Shown here one piece after another: positions 7,393 through 13,187 of a stretch of DNA of 13,187 nucleotides. The stretch lies in the NCBI GenBank assembly GCA_942492225.1, contig CALODS010000025.1, forward strand, positions 1 to 13,187. Reading direction: 5' to 3'. The DNA comes from JAFGTX01 sp942492225 (GTDB lineage Bacteria > Bacillota > Clostridia > Peptostreptococcales > Acidaminobacteraceae). The position numbers were made by a program, and so were the translations under genes. Under the pieces are notes generated by a model. The model saw only the letters and a program-made list of their open reading frames with translations, ran no database searches and was not told the DNA's origin. The first letter of the stretch is position 1. Each line of letters begins with the position of its first letter.

Positions 7393-8868
7393 ATGAGAGT
7401 TTCAGAAAAGCTTTTTTCAAAATTATTTTGTATGATAATTTGCTTTATTATATTGACTGCAACAATTGGTAACTATAATTACGCTGCAACGGGTATTGAT
7501 CTTAAGGATGTAGTTGGTGGTATTGATGAAACTATAGATCAACAATCAAAAGAGTTTCGCGAAAAGGAGTATATGAATTTTGAAAAACACTACTCAGGTG
7601 ATTTGTATTTTACTGATTATACCTATGAACGATATTTAGTAAATAGAGCATATGAGCTAGACCTCAATATTCATTTTGATAAGGCGGTAAAAGCCTCAAA
7701 ACCAGAAGAAGTTAAAATCTTCATTAAACCAAATATTGTGTGCTTTAATCAGACATTACAGTCTATTCGAGATGGTGTTATAAGCGTTGAAGACGTATTA
7801 GCAGATGAAAAGAAATATGTTAGATCAATAGAATTATCAGTTTATTACTTTACAACTGGTAAAGTTGTTGAGAGTGAGTTTGGTTATAGTATGTTTGATA
7901 TTCGAGACAAATATAATGATTTAAATTTAGAATTCAAAGCAACGCTTAATGGTTACAATAAGATAATTTTAGATCAAATTGCCTTGAGTATTTTGAAAGA
8001 TATGAAATATCCTAGATTACTGTTAAACGAATATAAACATCAATTCTACATAAGATATTTTGATAGTGAAAATCAGAGGCATATAAGCAGAATATCTAAT
8101 GAGACTGGAAAATTACGTGATGATCAAATTGCACTAAAAGAAAAATATAATGAAGACTTTTTTATCATAAAAGCTCCTATAGAAGGTGTTGGTGAAGTCT
8201 TTGCACCTGTTAATAAACCACACTTAGAATTCGAGGTTTCTTATACAAATGATGTTTATATGAAAGATACTTATGTTGTGGTAAAAACACAGGAAATGGT
8301 TAGTAAAAGAATTGATCAAATTTTAGAAGTACATGATGCAAAGGACAAATTTGTGTTTTTTACAACCCCAACAGGCTTATATAACAGTACCGAAGAGCTT
8401 CATCAAATGCAGGTAGATTTTAATGCATTAGAAGACGATTTATATTTTGTCAACAATGAGTTACCTAAAGAACCGACAACGACATTATATTACTTGTTAG
8501 AAGAGAATGAAGAAATCGACTATAAACTTCTCAAGAATATTTTTGATGATTATCATAGGTATTATCCAGATAAAAAAGGAAAAAATTATACGTTGGTAAC
8601 ATATTTTGTTCGTATGGAAGCTGACAAACAAAAAATTATTATTAGTCTTTTTAATGAAAATAGAAGTAAAGATAATTTATTGAGGAGAATACAAAAAGGA
8701 TTAGATATGACGAATTCAATAATTACAAGAGTAAATCATGAGGGCTTTTTATTTATGGATGTATATGGTATCAAAGAGCCATTTATATATATGGTGCATA
8801 AATCAGTTAGAGATGAATCATTAGAAAGTTTTATTGATAAATATAAAGAAAAGGGAATTTGGAGGTAA
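7393..8868 (+). CDS. Secreted paralogue of the lipoprotein family, no lipobox
   Basis: The 491-residue protein starts at ATG 7393, with AAGGAGG at 7375-7381 about 11 bases upstream. A GTG at 7381 overlaps the binding site and is rejected. A hydrophobic segment (about residues 9-27) followed by NYNYAATG suggests a Sec signal cut by signal peptidase I. There is no lipobox cysteine, unlike B and D. Homology to the array lipoproteins is distant but colinear: NFEKHYSGDLYFTDY, NIVCFNQTLQSIRDG, LKEKYNEDFFII and the block beginning LPKEPTTTLYYLLEENEEI. It overlaps no neighbour and ends three bases before the start of the RTX gene at 8872, whose GGAGG lies just before its stop. This repeats the lipoprotein-then-cargo order of D and the RTX head, which suggests a functional pair. 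Biochemical function is unknown. Confidence 0.8.
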   Translation: MRVSEKLFSKLFCMIICFIILTATIGNYNYAATGIDLKDVVGGIDETIDQQSKEFREKEYMNFEKHYSGDLYFTDYTYERYLVNRAYELDLNIHFDKAVKASKPEEVKIFIKPNIVCFNQTLQSIRDGVISVEDVLADEKKYVRSIELSVYYFTTGKVVESEFGYSMFDIRDKYNDLNLEFKATLNGYNKIILDQIALSILKDMKYPRLLLNEYKHQFYIRYFDSENQRHISRISNETGKLRDDQIALKEKYNEDFFIIKAPIEGVGEVFAPVNKPHLEFEVSYTNDVYMKDTYVVVKTQEMVSKRIDQILEVHDAKDKFVFFTTPTGLYNSTEELHQMQVDFNALEDDLYFVNNELPKEPTTTLYYLLEENEEIDYKLLKNIFDDYHRYYPDKKGKNYTLVTYFVRMEADKQKIIISLFNENRSKDNLLRRIQKGLDMTNSIITRVNHEGFLFMDVYGIKEPFIYMVHKSVRDESLESFIDKYKEKGIWR

Positions 8869-8871
8869 ATA

Positions 8872-10878
8872 ATGATATTAAAATATGAATCAGCAAAATC
8901 AAAACTTAAGAATATAGAAACTGTTATTGAAACTATTAAAATGGATTTAGATATAAAAAATCTACTTAACAATAATCAAATTAGTGCAGATATATACAAA
9001 ATTGAATACACTGACGAAGTTGCTAAAATTGAAGCTGAGAATATAAGAGACGTTTATCGTGAAAATTGTGATAATAAAATGGATAGTTTTTTAAATGAAT
9101 ATTATCTTTCGATTGATAAGACCTTACAAACACATCATTTTATGACGCTTAAAAATTTATATATTGAGAAAGGCGATGATATAACAAATGATGAGATCAG
9201 CAGTTTGTTATCAGGCCTTGATGATATAGAAAGTAAAAAAGAAGATATTATAGAAACACTAACTGATTATATTCAAGAAGAAAGAAACTATTATGATGCA
9301 ATTACGAAAGTAGAATCATGCACGGGTTATTTAATGGGCTTATACAAAAATAATGGAGAAGAAGCTGTAATAAATGTAGATGGTAGTGCATTGAGTACAA
9401 TGAGAAATCAATATTCTGATGGGTACAATGATGGTGGAGAAAGTGTTTACGAAAGAACTGTTAATAAGAATCTTGTAGGAATGGGTTATATAAGTAAAAC
9501 TGTTTTTGAAGCAACTGAAGGTGTTATGAATACAATCTTCACAACGATAACAGCATCAGTGATATCTGATAAAGTTAAACTACCAAATGCATTAATTAAT
9601 GCGAGCAAAGCAATAGGTAAGGTAAAGAATTATGCAATAACTGAAGGTGTGAATAGGATAGATGCTATTCAGAGTCAAGCTGAAATATTTAATTCAGAAA
9701 TGCAAAATTTCCTCAATGCAAATAATATCATTGACGGAAACTTAAATGTAGATGGTTTGAGTGATGACGATAATATAACGATTAGCCGATTAGTTGATAT
9801 AGGTAGAATTGTATCGATTTTGGGTCCTGCCACATTTGCCACTTCATGTGCAGTATTTGGTTTGAATTTAGCTGCGGGAATGATCAATGATATTGAATCA
9901 GAAAAAAATGGTGTAGCAGCTTATGAGTATTTTTGCAGAACGGGTAAATCGAATGGTACAACCTACCTAGTGATAAATGAACCAGATAAAGAAATTAATT
10001 ACGATATGAGCAAGTATGGTTTTCATACGTTAAAAGCAGATGGTACACGAAATATAATTAATGGAACGAGTGAAAAAGATCATATAGAATCATTAAATGA
10101 TAGTGAGGATAAATTCTCAGGCAATGGTGGAAATGACACTCTCATTGGTGCAAAAATGAATGATGTTCTAAACGGTGGATTAGGTGGTGACACTTATATT
10201 TATAGTAGTGGTGATGGTGTAGATACGATAGAAGGAGAATATTTCTTTTCATCTGGTGATAATGCAAATGATGTATTACACCTTACAAATTTAGTACAAG
10301 ATGATGTAGAGTTATACAAAGAAGGAACGAACTTAATCATTAATGTTAGAAATGATGAACAGGGTAAAATAATTATAGAAAATTACTATGAGTTAAATGG
10401 TGAACGAAGTGATAGATCAGTGGATTATATTCAATTCAAGAATAGTAAAATCGAGTTATCAGATTTACTTTATAACCGTGGGGATGCAGAATTAAATAAT
10501 CCTGAACTCATAGAAAGCAACGATGTATTAGGGGCTAATAACATAAAAAATATTATGTATGGTAATCAAGGTAGAGATGACTTATCAGGTGGTGGCGGTA
10601 ATGACACACTTTATGGTGATGACTATCAAAATACAAAATCAGGTGAAGATAATCTTTATGGTGGAATGGGAAATGATACATTAATCGGTGGACAAGGAAA
10701 TGACACATTAGAAGGTGGTGTAAGTAACGATACTTACATATTTAGAGCTGGCGATGGTCAGGATACGATCAACGAAGAAAGTGGTTCAGACGATAAAATA
10801 ATTTTTGAAAATGTAAGTAGTTCTCGAGTAAGACTTGATCAGACGGTGTCACGTGGGACCGAGCAGAAATTGATTTAA
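8872..10878 (+). CDS. RTX calcium-binding repeat protein, 5' part of a frameshifted gene
   Basis: The start is ATG 8872 behind GGAGG at 8861-8865. Residues 1-220 are acidic and look helical, homologous to the truncated cargo at 5641. A hydrophobic stretch lies at about 313-338 (ILGPATFATSCAVFGLNLAAG). RTX nonapeptides of the GGxGNDTLxG type form blocks at about residues 416-444 and 563-624, each ending in a DTYIY or DTYIF strand plus GDGVDTI or GDGQDTI. These bind calcium and fold after export in known RTX proteins. The frame then reads nonsense (QTVSRGTEQKLI) and stops at 10878, while RTX-like sequence continues in another frame from about 10842. Joined, 8872-11477 would encode about 868 residues. 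Adding one base near 10842 restores the frame. No catalytic domain is recognised in the N-terminal part, so toxin, adhesin or surface protein all remain possible. Without the 3' part it lacks the secretion signal. Confidence 0.8.
   Translation: MILKYESAKSKLKNIETVIETIKMDLDIKNLLNNNQISADIYKIEYTDEVAKIEAENIRDVYRENCDNKMDSFLNEYYLSIDKTLQTHHFMTLKNLYIEKGDDITNDEISSLLSGLDDIESKKEDIIETLTDYIQEERNYYDAITKVESCTGYLMGLYKNNGEEAVINVDGSALSTMRNQYSDGYNDGGESVYERTVNKNLVGMGYISKTVFEATEGVMNTIFTTITASVISDKVKLPNALINASKAIGKVKNYAITEGVNRIDAIQSQAEIFNSEMQNFLNANNIIDGNLNVDGLSDDDNITISRLVDIGRIVSILGPATFATSCAVFGLNLAAGMINDIESEKNGVAAYEYFCRTGKSNGTTYLVINEPDKEINYDMSKYGFHTLKADGTRNIINGTSEKDHIESLNDSEDKFSGNGGNDTLIGAKMNDVLNGGLGGDTYIYSSGDGVDTIEGEYFFSSGDNANDVLHLTNLVQDDVELYKEGTNLIINVRNDEQGKIIIENYYELNGERSDRSVDYIQFKNSKIELSDLLYNRGDAELNNPELIESNDVLGANNIKNIMYGNQGRDDLSGGGGNDTLYGDDYQNTKSGEDNLYGGMGNDTLIGGQGNDTLEGGVSNDTYIFRAGDGQDTINEESGSDDKIIFENVSSSRVRLDQTVSRGTEQKLI
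10117..10203 (+). repeat. RTX nonapeptide block 1
   Basis: Degenerate calcium-binding repeats (SGNGGNDTLIG, then NDVLNGGLGGDTYIY). The block is short and ends with the usual beta strand. Confidence 0.75.
10558..10743 (+). repeat. RTX nonapeptide block 2
   Basis: About five repeat units, including GGGGNDTLYG, GGMGNDTLIGG and GQGNDTLEGG, interrupted by an insertion (DDYQNTKSGE). It ends in NDTYIF followed by the GDGQDTI turn. Confidence 0.85.
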
Positions 10879-11477
10879 ATGCTAAAACAGCTACATTAAT
10901 AGGAGAAAATACCAAAGATGAATTACATGGGTCATATGGTATGGAAACAATATATGGTAAAAACGGGAATGATATAATACACGCTAATTCAGGTGACGAT
11001 ACCTTACACGGTGGTTTAGGTGATGATACCTTGTATGGTGGAGATGGAAATGACACTTTATATGGCGAAAGTGGAAATGATGAGTTAGTTGGTGGTTATG
11101 GAAATGATGTTTATAAGTTTAGTCGCGGTTTTGGTAAGGATACAATTAATAATAATGATTCAACAGGATATGATATCGCAAAGTTATCTTATGACTATAC
11201 TGGTATGATATTTGAAAAAAATGGAAGAGATTTATTGATTAACGAATCAACCGAAAATCAAGTGAAAATCACTAATCATTTTTATTCAAGTTCTTACAAA
11301 ATTGACGAAGTACAGTTAGAGAGTAATTTTAAAATTACGTCAACAAATATTGATTTATTAATCCAAGCGATGTCAGAATACTGCACAACGAATGGCGTAG
11401 AATGGACGAAGAGTTTAATGCAAAGCAATACTGAAGTTCAAGATATGTTAATGCAGTATTATGAAACTACTGAATAA
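10842..11477 (+). pseudogene. RTX protein, 3' part in shifted frame with C-terminal secretion region
   Basis: This frame is open from 10839 and reads DGVTWDRAEIDLNAKTATLI, the expected linker between RTX blocks. About six nonapeptide units follow and end with GNDVYKFSRGFGKDTI. The end (LLIQAMSEY, then a short amphipathic tail to YETTE) resembles the C-terminal type I secretion signal region of RTX proteins. The first ATG in frame is at 10941, in the middle of the repeat and without a ribosome binding site, so separate translation is unlikely. It is best treated as the continuation of the gene at 8872. The join has no slippery heptamer (the local sequence is CTTGATCAGACGG), so a single-base loss or an assembly error fits better than programmed frameshifting. 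Confidence 0.75.
10956..11111 (+). repeat. RTX nonapeptide block 3
   Basis: About six calcium-binding nonapeptide units in the shifted frame (GKNGNDIIH, SGDDTLHGG, LGDDTLYGG, DGNDTLYGE, SGNDELVGG, YGNDVYKF). This is the most regular of the three blocks. Confidence 0.85.
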
Positions 11478-11504
11478 TTTTGATATCAAAAACTTCCCAC
11501 ATTT

Positions 11505-11661
11505 TTCCCACACAAGTTTTCGATGGAACTATATATGAACTAAAGTGGAAATGGTTTAAAGTATTGAAAATACACTAAACTTTATATAATGGAAAGAGTC
11601 GAAATGGGGTTTCACCGATTCCCCTCGCCAAGATCATAAAACTAAAAAACTTGTGTGGGAA
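11505..11661. repeat. 16-bp perfect inverted repeat flanking 125 bp
   Basis: The left arm TTCCCACACAAGTTTT (11505-11520) is the exact reverse complement of the right arm at 11646-11661. The left side also has a second ACTTCCCACA at 11492-11501 that matches the outer end of the right arm, giving two TTCCCACA units in direct order. The inner sequence has no ORF. It may be a small mobile element remnant or recombinase arm sites, or it could form a long stem in the transcript downstream of the RTX gene. Only the repeat itself is certain. Confidence 0.6.
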
Positions 11662-11671
11662 GTCTGGATAT

Positions 11672-11710
11672 AAAAAGAACGAACCCTAGTCATTGCAAAG
11701 GTTCGTTCTT
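11672..11710 (-). terminator. Rho-independent terminator-like hairpin on the minus strand
   Basis: The arms 11675-11685 and 11700-11710 form a perfect 11-bp stem (AAGAACGAACC on the plus strand) with a 14-base loop. Read on the minus strand the stem is followed by a T run (the A run at 11672-11676). It lies just beyond the CCA ends of the minus-strand tRNA-like remnants, where a tRNA operon terminator would be expected. Confidence 0.55.
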
Positions 11711-11713
11711 AAA

Positions 11714-11778
11714 TGGTGCCGAAGGTGGGAATCGAAGGTGGAGCCCACCTAGCGATTTTAAACGGGCTCCTGGCTCAT
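11714..11778 (-). pseudogene. Degenerate tRNA-Leu-like remnant 1
   Basis: The minus strand ends in CTTCGGCACCA, preceded by TTCGATTCCCAC, which looks like a T loop, the 3' T-stem strand, the acceptor strand and an encoded CCA. Before it is a 5-bp hairpin GGTGG-GCT-CCACC of the variable-arm type seen in tRNA-Leu and tRNA-Ser, and a TTTAAAA stretch that could be a UAA anticodon loop. The 5' strand of the T stem is missing and no matching 5' acceptor (GCCGAAG) or D arm is visible, so it cannot fold as a tRNA. A 7-bp inverted repeat (11740-11746 with 11764-11770) overlaps it. Confidence 0.4.
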
Positions 11779-11892
11779 ATTTTGTGTTAGGCTTTATTAC
11801 AGTTAGGCATCGTGCTATGGTGGTCTTTTTTAGCGCTGATCGTACTTAACAAAAAATAAAACATGTCTGACCGTATTTAAGCGTGCTTTACT

Positions 11893-11948
11893 TGGTGCGT
11901 GAAGGCGGAATCGAACCCGCACGCCCGTGAAGGCTCTGGATTTGAGTA
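11893..11948 (-). pseudogene. Degenerate tRNA-Leu 3' remnant 2
   Basis: The minus strand reads CTCAAATCCAG (anticodon loop and 3' anticodon stem, CAA-like), then GCCTTCACGGGC (variable arm), then GGGTTCGATTCC (T arm), ending in ACGCACCA. This is the order and wording of the 3' two thirds of a bacterial tRNA-Leu with encoded CCA. One base is missing in the anticodon loop and one in the T stem, and the sequence further upstream shows no D arm or 5' acceptor. It is a broken tRNA, of the kind left at integration sites of genomic islands. Confidence 0.5.
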
Positions 11949-12104
11949 GTGCGACATCAAATTCTATATGATTTATATCGTTTTTATGGCGTTTTAGCGT
12001 AGTTTTGTATGAAATATGTATGTTTTTTCACACGTATTTTATTTAATGGACTTTTAGATTAGAAAAAGGATTAGAAGAAGTATAGCTTTTAACCATATGA
12101 TATT

Positions 12105-12151
12105 GAAAAAAAGCTTATCGCTACATTAATTTAAAACAAGCTTTCTTTTTT
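12105..12151. terminator. Weak AT-rich hairpin with T runs on both sides
   Basis: AAAGCTT (12110-12116) pairs with AAGCTTT (12138-12144) across a 21-base loop. An A run lies on the left and a T run on the right, as in bidirectional terminators. The stem is short and no upstream transcript is obvious. Confidence 0.25.
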
Positions 12152-12176
12152 GTGCCAAAAGTTCGGAATAGGCTAA

Positions 12177-12205
12177 TCCACACTTAACACTGTATATGTT
12201 ATAAT
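12177..12205 (+). promoter_or_regulatory. Sigma-70/SigA-type promoter with extended -10
   Basis: TATAAT at 12200-12205 is preceded by TG at 12197-12198 (extended -10). TCCACA at 12177-12182, 17 bases upstream, is a 4-of-6 match to the -35 consensus. It lies about 40 bases before the ATG of the nucleotidyltransferase gene, which it should drive. Confidence 0.65.
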
Positions 12206-12245
12206 AAGACAAGAAAATACAATATTCATTTTATACGAGGTGCCT

Positions 12246-12761
12246 ATGAGCTTAAAAAACAGAGAACTGTTATTAGAATTGATAAAAGATGCTGACGATT
12301 TTGCAACTTTTAAAAATATTAAATGTACACCAATTTATTTGCTAGGTGGTTCTGCCTGTATCCTTGGTAATTATTTGGATAGAGCAACTTTTGATCTTGA
12401 TTTTATTGATATTAACTACGAAGCATCTGTGGGAAAAGTATTTAGATTATTTGACCGTTTTGATATGTTAGATATTTATGTAACACCAATAGCTGATGAT
12501 TATGAAGAGAGAGTATTCAAACTTGAGGGATTTACAACATTAGAATACTATGTATTATCTAGAGAAGATATTATCGTTAGTAAATTAGGGCGTTTTTCAG
12601 AAAAAGATAGAGAAGATATTGCTATTCTTATTGAAGAATGCAATTGTCAATTACTAGACAAGTTAATTAAAAATGTCATAGAAAGAGACGATTTCAGTGA
12701 GCGTATAAAAATAGAATTTTTAAAGAACAGTGAGTTATTAAGGAAGCGATATAATGTATAA
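12246..12761 (+). CDS. DUF6036-like nucleotidyltransferase, possible toxin-antitoxin component
   Basis: I choose ATG 12246 because GAGG at 12237-12240 lies five bases before it; the GTG at 12240 overlaps that site. The 171-residue protein has the polymerase-beta-type nucleotidyltransferase signature: LLGGSACI (Gly34, Gly35, Ser36) followed by RATFDLDFID, with Asp50 and Asp52 as likely metal ligands. The helix EDIIVSKLGRFSEKDREDI (Lys113, Arg116, Asp121, Asp124) is typical of the DUF6036/AbiEii-related group. Members of this superfamily transfer nucleotides to RNA or proteins, and several act as toxins paired with a small neighbour. The substrate here is not known. It shares a promoter and overlaps the next gene by eight bases, so the two are made together. 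The T48-F-D-L-D wording favours an active enzyme. Confidence 0.7.
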   Translation: MSLKNRELLLELIKDADDFATFKNIKCTPIYLLGGSACILGNYLDRATFDLDFIDINYEASVGKVFRLFDRFDMLDIYVTPIADDYEERVFKLEGFTTLEYYVLSREDIIVSKLGRFSEKDREDIAILIEECNCQLLDKLIKNVIERDDFSERIKIEFLKNSELLRKRYNV

Positions 12762-13098
12762 ACAATTTGTTAAAAATATGGAGTCTTTTCTTAAGTTAAA
12801 TAAACCAGAAGATAATTCTTCGAATTATCGTTTTGATTTAGTCAAAGAGATAGAGGCAATTAGAAGTATTGAATCATTTAATGCATTGAAAAAAAGCAAT
12901 TTAGACCGATATAAAAAAATATCAACAATTATATGGGCAGTTAAAAATAATACACATAGATATCCAGCGTTTAAGTCCTTTTCTTGGGAACTTTGGGGCT
13001 ATGGATTCGATGGAAAGTATTATGAAGTAAATGAAGAGGAACTTGAAGAACAATTAAAATTAATTGATTTATTATTGAGTACTCAGTATTGGCATTGA
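12754..13098 (+). CDS. Small hypothetical protein, partner of the nucleotidyltransferase
   Basis: The 114-residue protein is not recognised. It has AGGA at 12741-12744, nine bases before the ATG, and overlaps the end of the upstream gene by eight bases, which suggests translational coupling and a joint function. The sequence looks mainly helical, with charged helices at both ends (for example FVKNMESFLKLN and EELEEQLKLIDLLL) and a Trp/aromatic-rich centre (FSWELWGYGFDGKYYEV). There is no signal peptide or membrane segment, so it should be cytoplasmic. Given its place it could be the antitoxin or a substrate or regulatory partner, but this is inferred from arrangement alone. It is followed directly by the terminator. 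Confidence 0.65.
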   Translation: MYKQFVKNMESFLKLNKPEDNSSNYRFDLVKEIEAIRSIESFNALKKSNLDRYKKISTIIWAVKNNTHRYPAFKSFSWELWGYGFDGKYYEVNEEELEEQLKLIDLLLSTQYWH

Positions 13099-13100
13099 AT

Positions 13101-13134
13101 AAACTACACTAGCGTTATACTGGTGTAGTTTTTT
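13101..13134 (+). terminator. Rho-independent terminator of the nucleotidyltransferase unit
   Basis: The 12-bp stem AAACTACACTAG / CTGGTGTAGTTT (one G-T pair) has a 7-base loop and ends in a run of six T. It begins two bases after the stop codon of the small gene. Confidence 0.85.
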
Positions 13135-13146
13135 GTGTAAATTTTT

Positions 13147-13187
13147 GGCTCTTTGTCAAATAGTGTATGAAGAGTAAAATCACAAAA
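13147..13187. mobile_element. Left end of a probable ISL3-family insertion sequence, cut by window edge
   Basis: GGCTCTTTGTCAAATAGTGT (13147-13166) resembles the terminal inverted repeats of ISL3-family elements, which begin with GG and contain a CTCTTTGTCAA-like core. This comes from memory of the family, not a search. The preceding eight bases (AAATTTTT) would be the target duplication. The transposase would lie beyond the window. Confidence 0.5.

Larger units (their letters stand above)
11478..12245. other. Gene-free stretch with degenerate tRNA and repeat remnants
   Basis: No convincing protein gene is seen on either strand. The stretch holds the 16-bp inverted repeat at 11505/11646, a minus-strand hairpin terminator, two tRNA-Leu-like remnants, a weak AT-rich hairpin near 12110-12151 and the promoter of the next unit. 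A 64-codon ORF at 11655-11849 runs through the hairpin and the first tRNA-like remnant and is not credible. Confidence 0.6.

Noticed and set aside
10831..10878. Programmed ribosomal frameshift in the RTX gene
   Set aside because: No slippery heptamer or strong downstream stem is visible at the switch point; a simple base loss explains it.
10769..11056. A 95-codon minus-strand ORF rich in Pro and Ser
   Set aside because: Its repeated SPP/KVSSP pattern is the antisense reading of the RTX nonapeptide codons.
11786..11808. GTTAGGC motifs resembling integron attC core sites
   Set aside because: The two copies are in direct, not inverted, order and no integrase or cassette structure is present.
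11655..11849. A 64-codon plus-strand ORF in the gap after the RTX gene
   Set aside because: It crosses the hairpin and the tRNA-like remnant, has no ribosome binding site and no recognisable protein character.

Overview
The window is AT-rich (about one third G+C by eye) and looks like an accessory region from a low-GC Firmicutes-like bacterium, most plausibly a clostridial relative. This rests on the strong GGAGG ribosome binding sites, the lipobox signal peptides, the codon use and the apparent ISL3-type insertion sequence end at the right edge. The exact taxon cannot be read from the sequence. RTX proteins and a HlyD-type adaptor imply type I secretion, which leaves a diderm Firmicute possible.

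Positions 1-7376 hold a tandem array on the + strand of four paralogous lipoprotein genes of unrecognised family (A, cut by the left edge; B; C; D). A, B and C are each followed by the same 50-codon ORF. It is an in-frame fusion of the first 12 codons of an RTX-cargo gene to the last 38 codons of a hlyD gene. D is followed by a longer and different deletion product: about 250 codons of the RTX-cargo head joined out of frame to the last two thirds of hlyD. The simplest reading is an ancestral cassette of lipoprotein, RTX cargo, (probably ABC transporter), HlyD that was duplicated in tandem and then lost its middle by two separate deletions. The array shows recombination: a 359-bp block at the 5' end is identical in B, C and D except that C has ATA in place of the ATG start, and D is a mosaic of B-like and C-like segments.

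Positions 7393-11477 hold a divergent pair from the same system: a secreted lipoprotein paralogue without a lipobox, then a large RTX protein with a helical N-terminal region, three blocks of calcium-binding nonapeptide repeats and a type I secretion-like C terminus. The RTX frame is broken once near 10842; without the break it would encode about 868 residues.

Positions 11478-12245 hold no convincing gene. The stretch contains a 16-bp inverted repeat, a minus-strand terminator-like hairpin and two degenerate tRNA-Leu-like remnants on the minus strand, and looks like an old tRNA or integration junction. Positions 12177-13134 form a compact two-gene transcription unit: extended -10 promoter, DUF6036-like nucleotidyltransferase, overlapping small partner gene and a strong terminator. 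From 13147 to the edge the sequence matches the terminal inverted repeat type of ISL3-family elements.

Working model (inference): each RTX cargo is made next to a cognate surface lipoprotein, which could be an immunity, tethering or export partner, and the array keeps several lipoprotein variants after their cargo genes were deleted.
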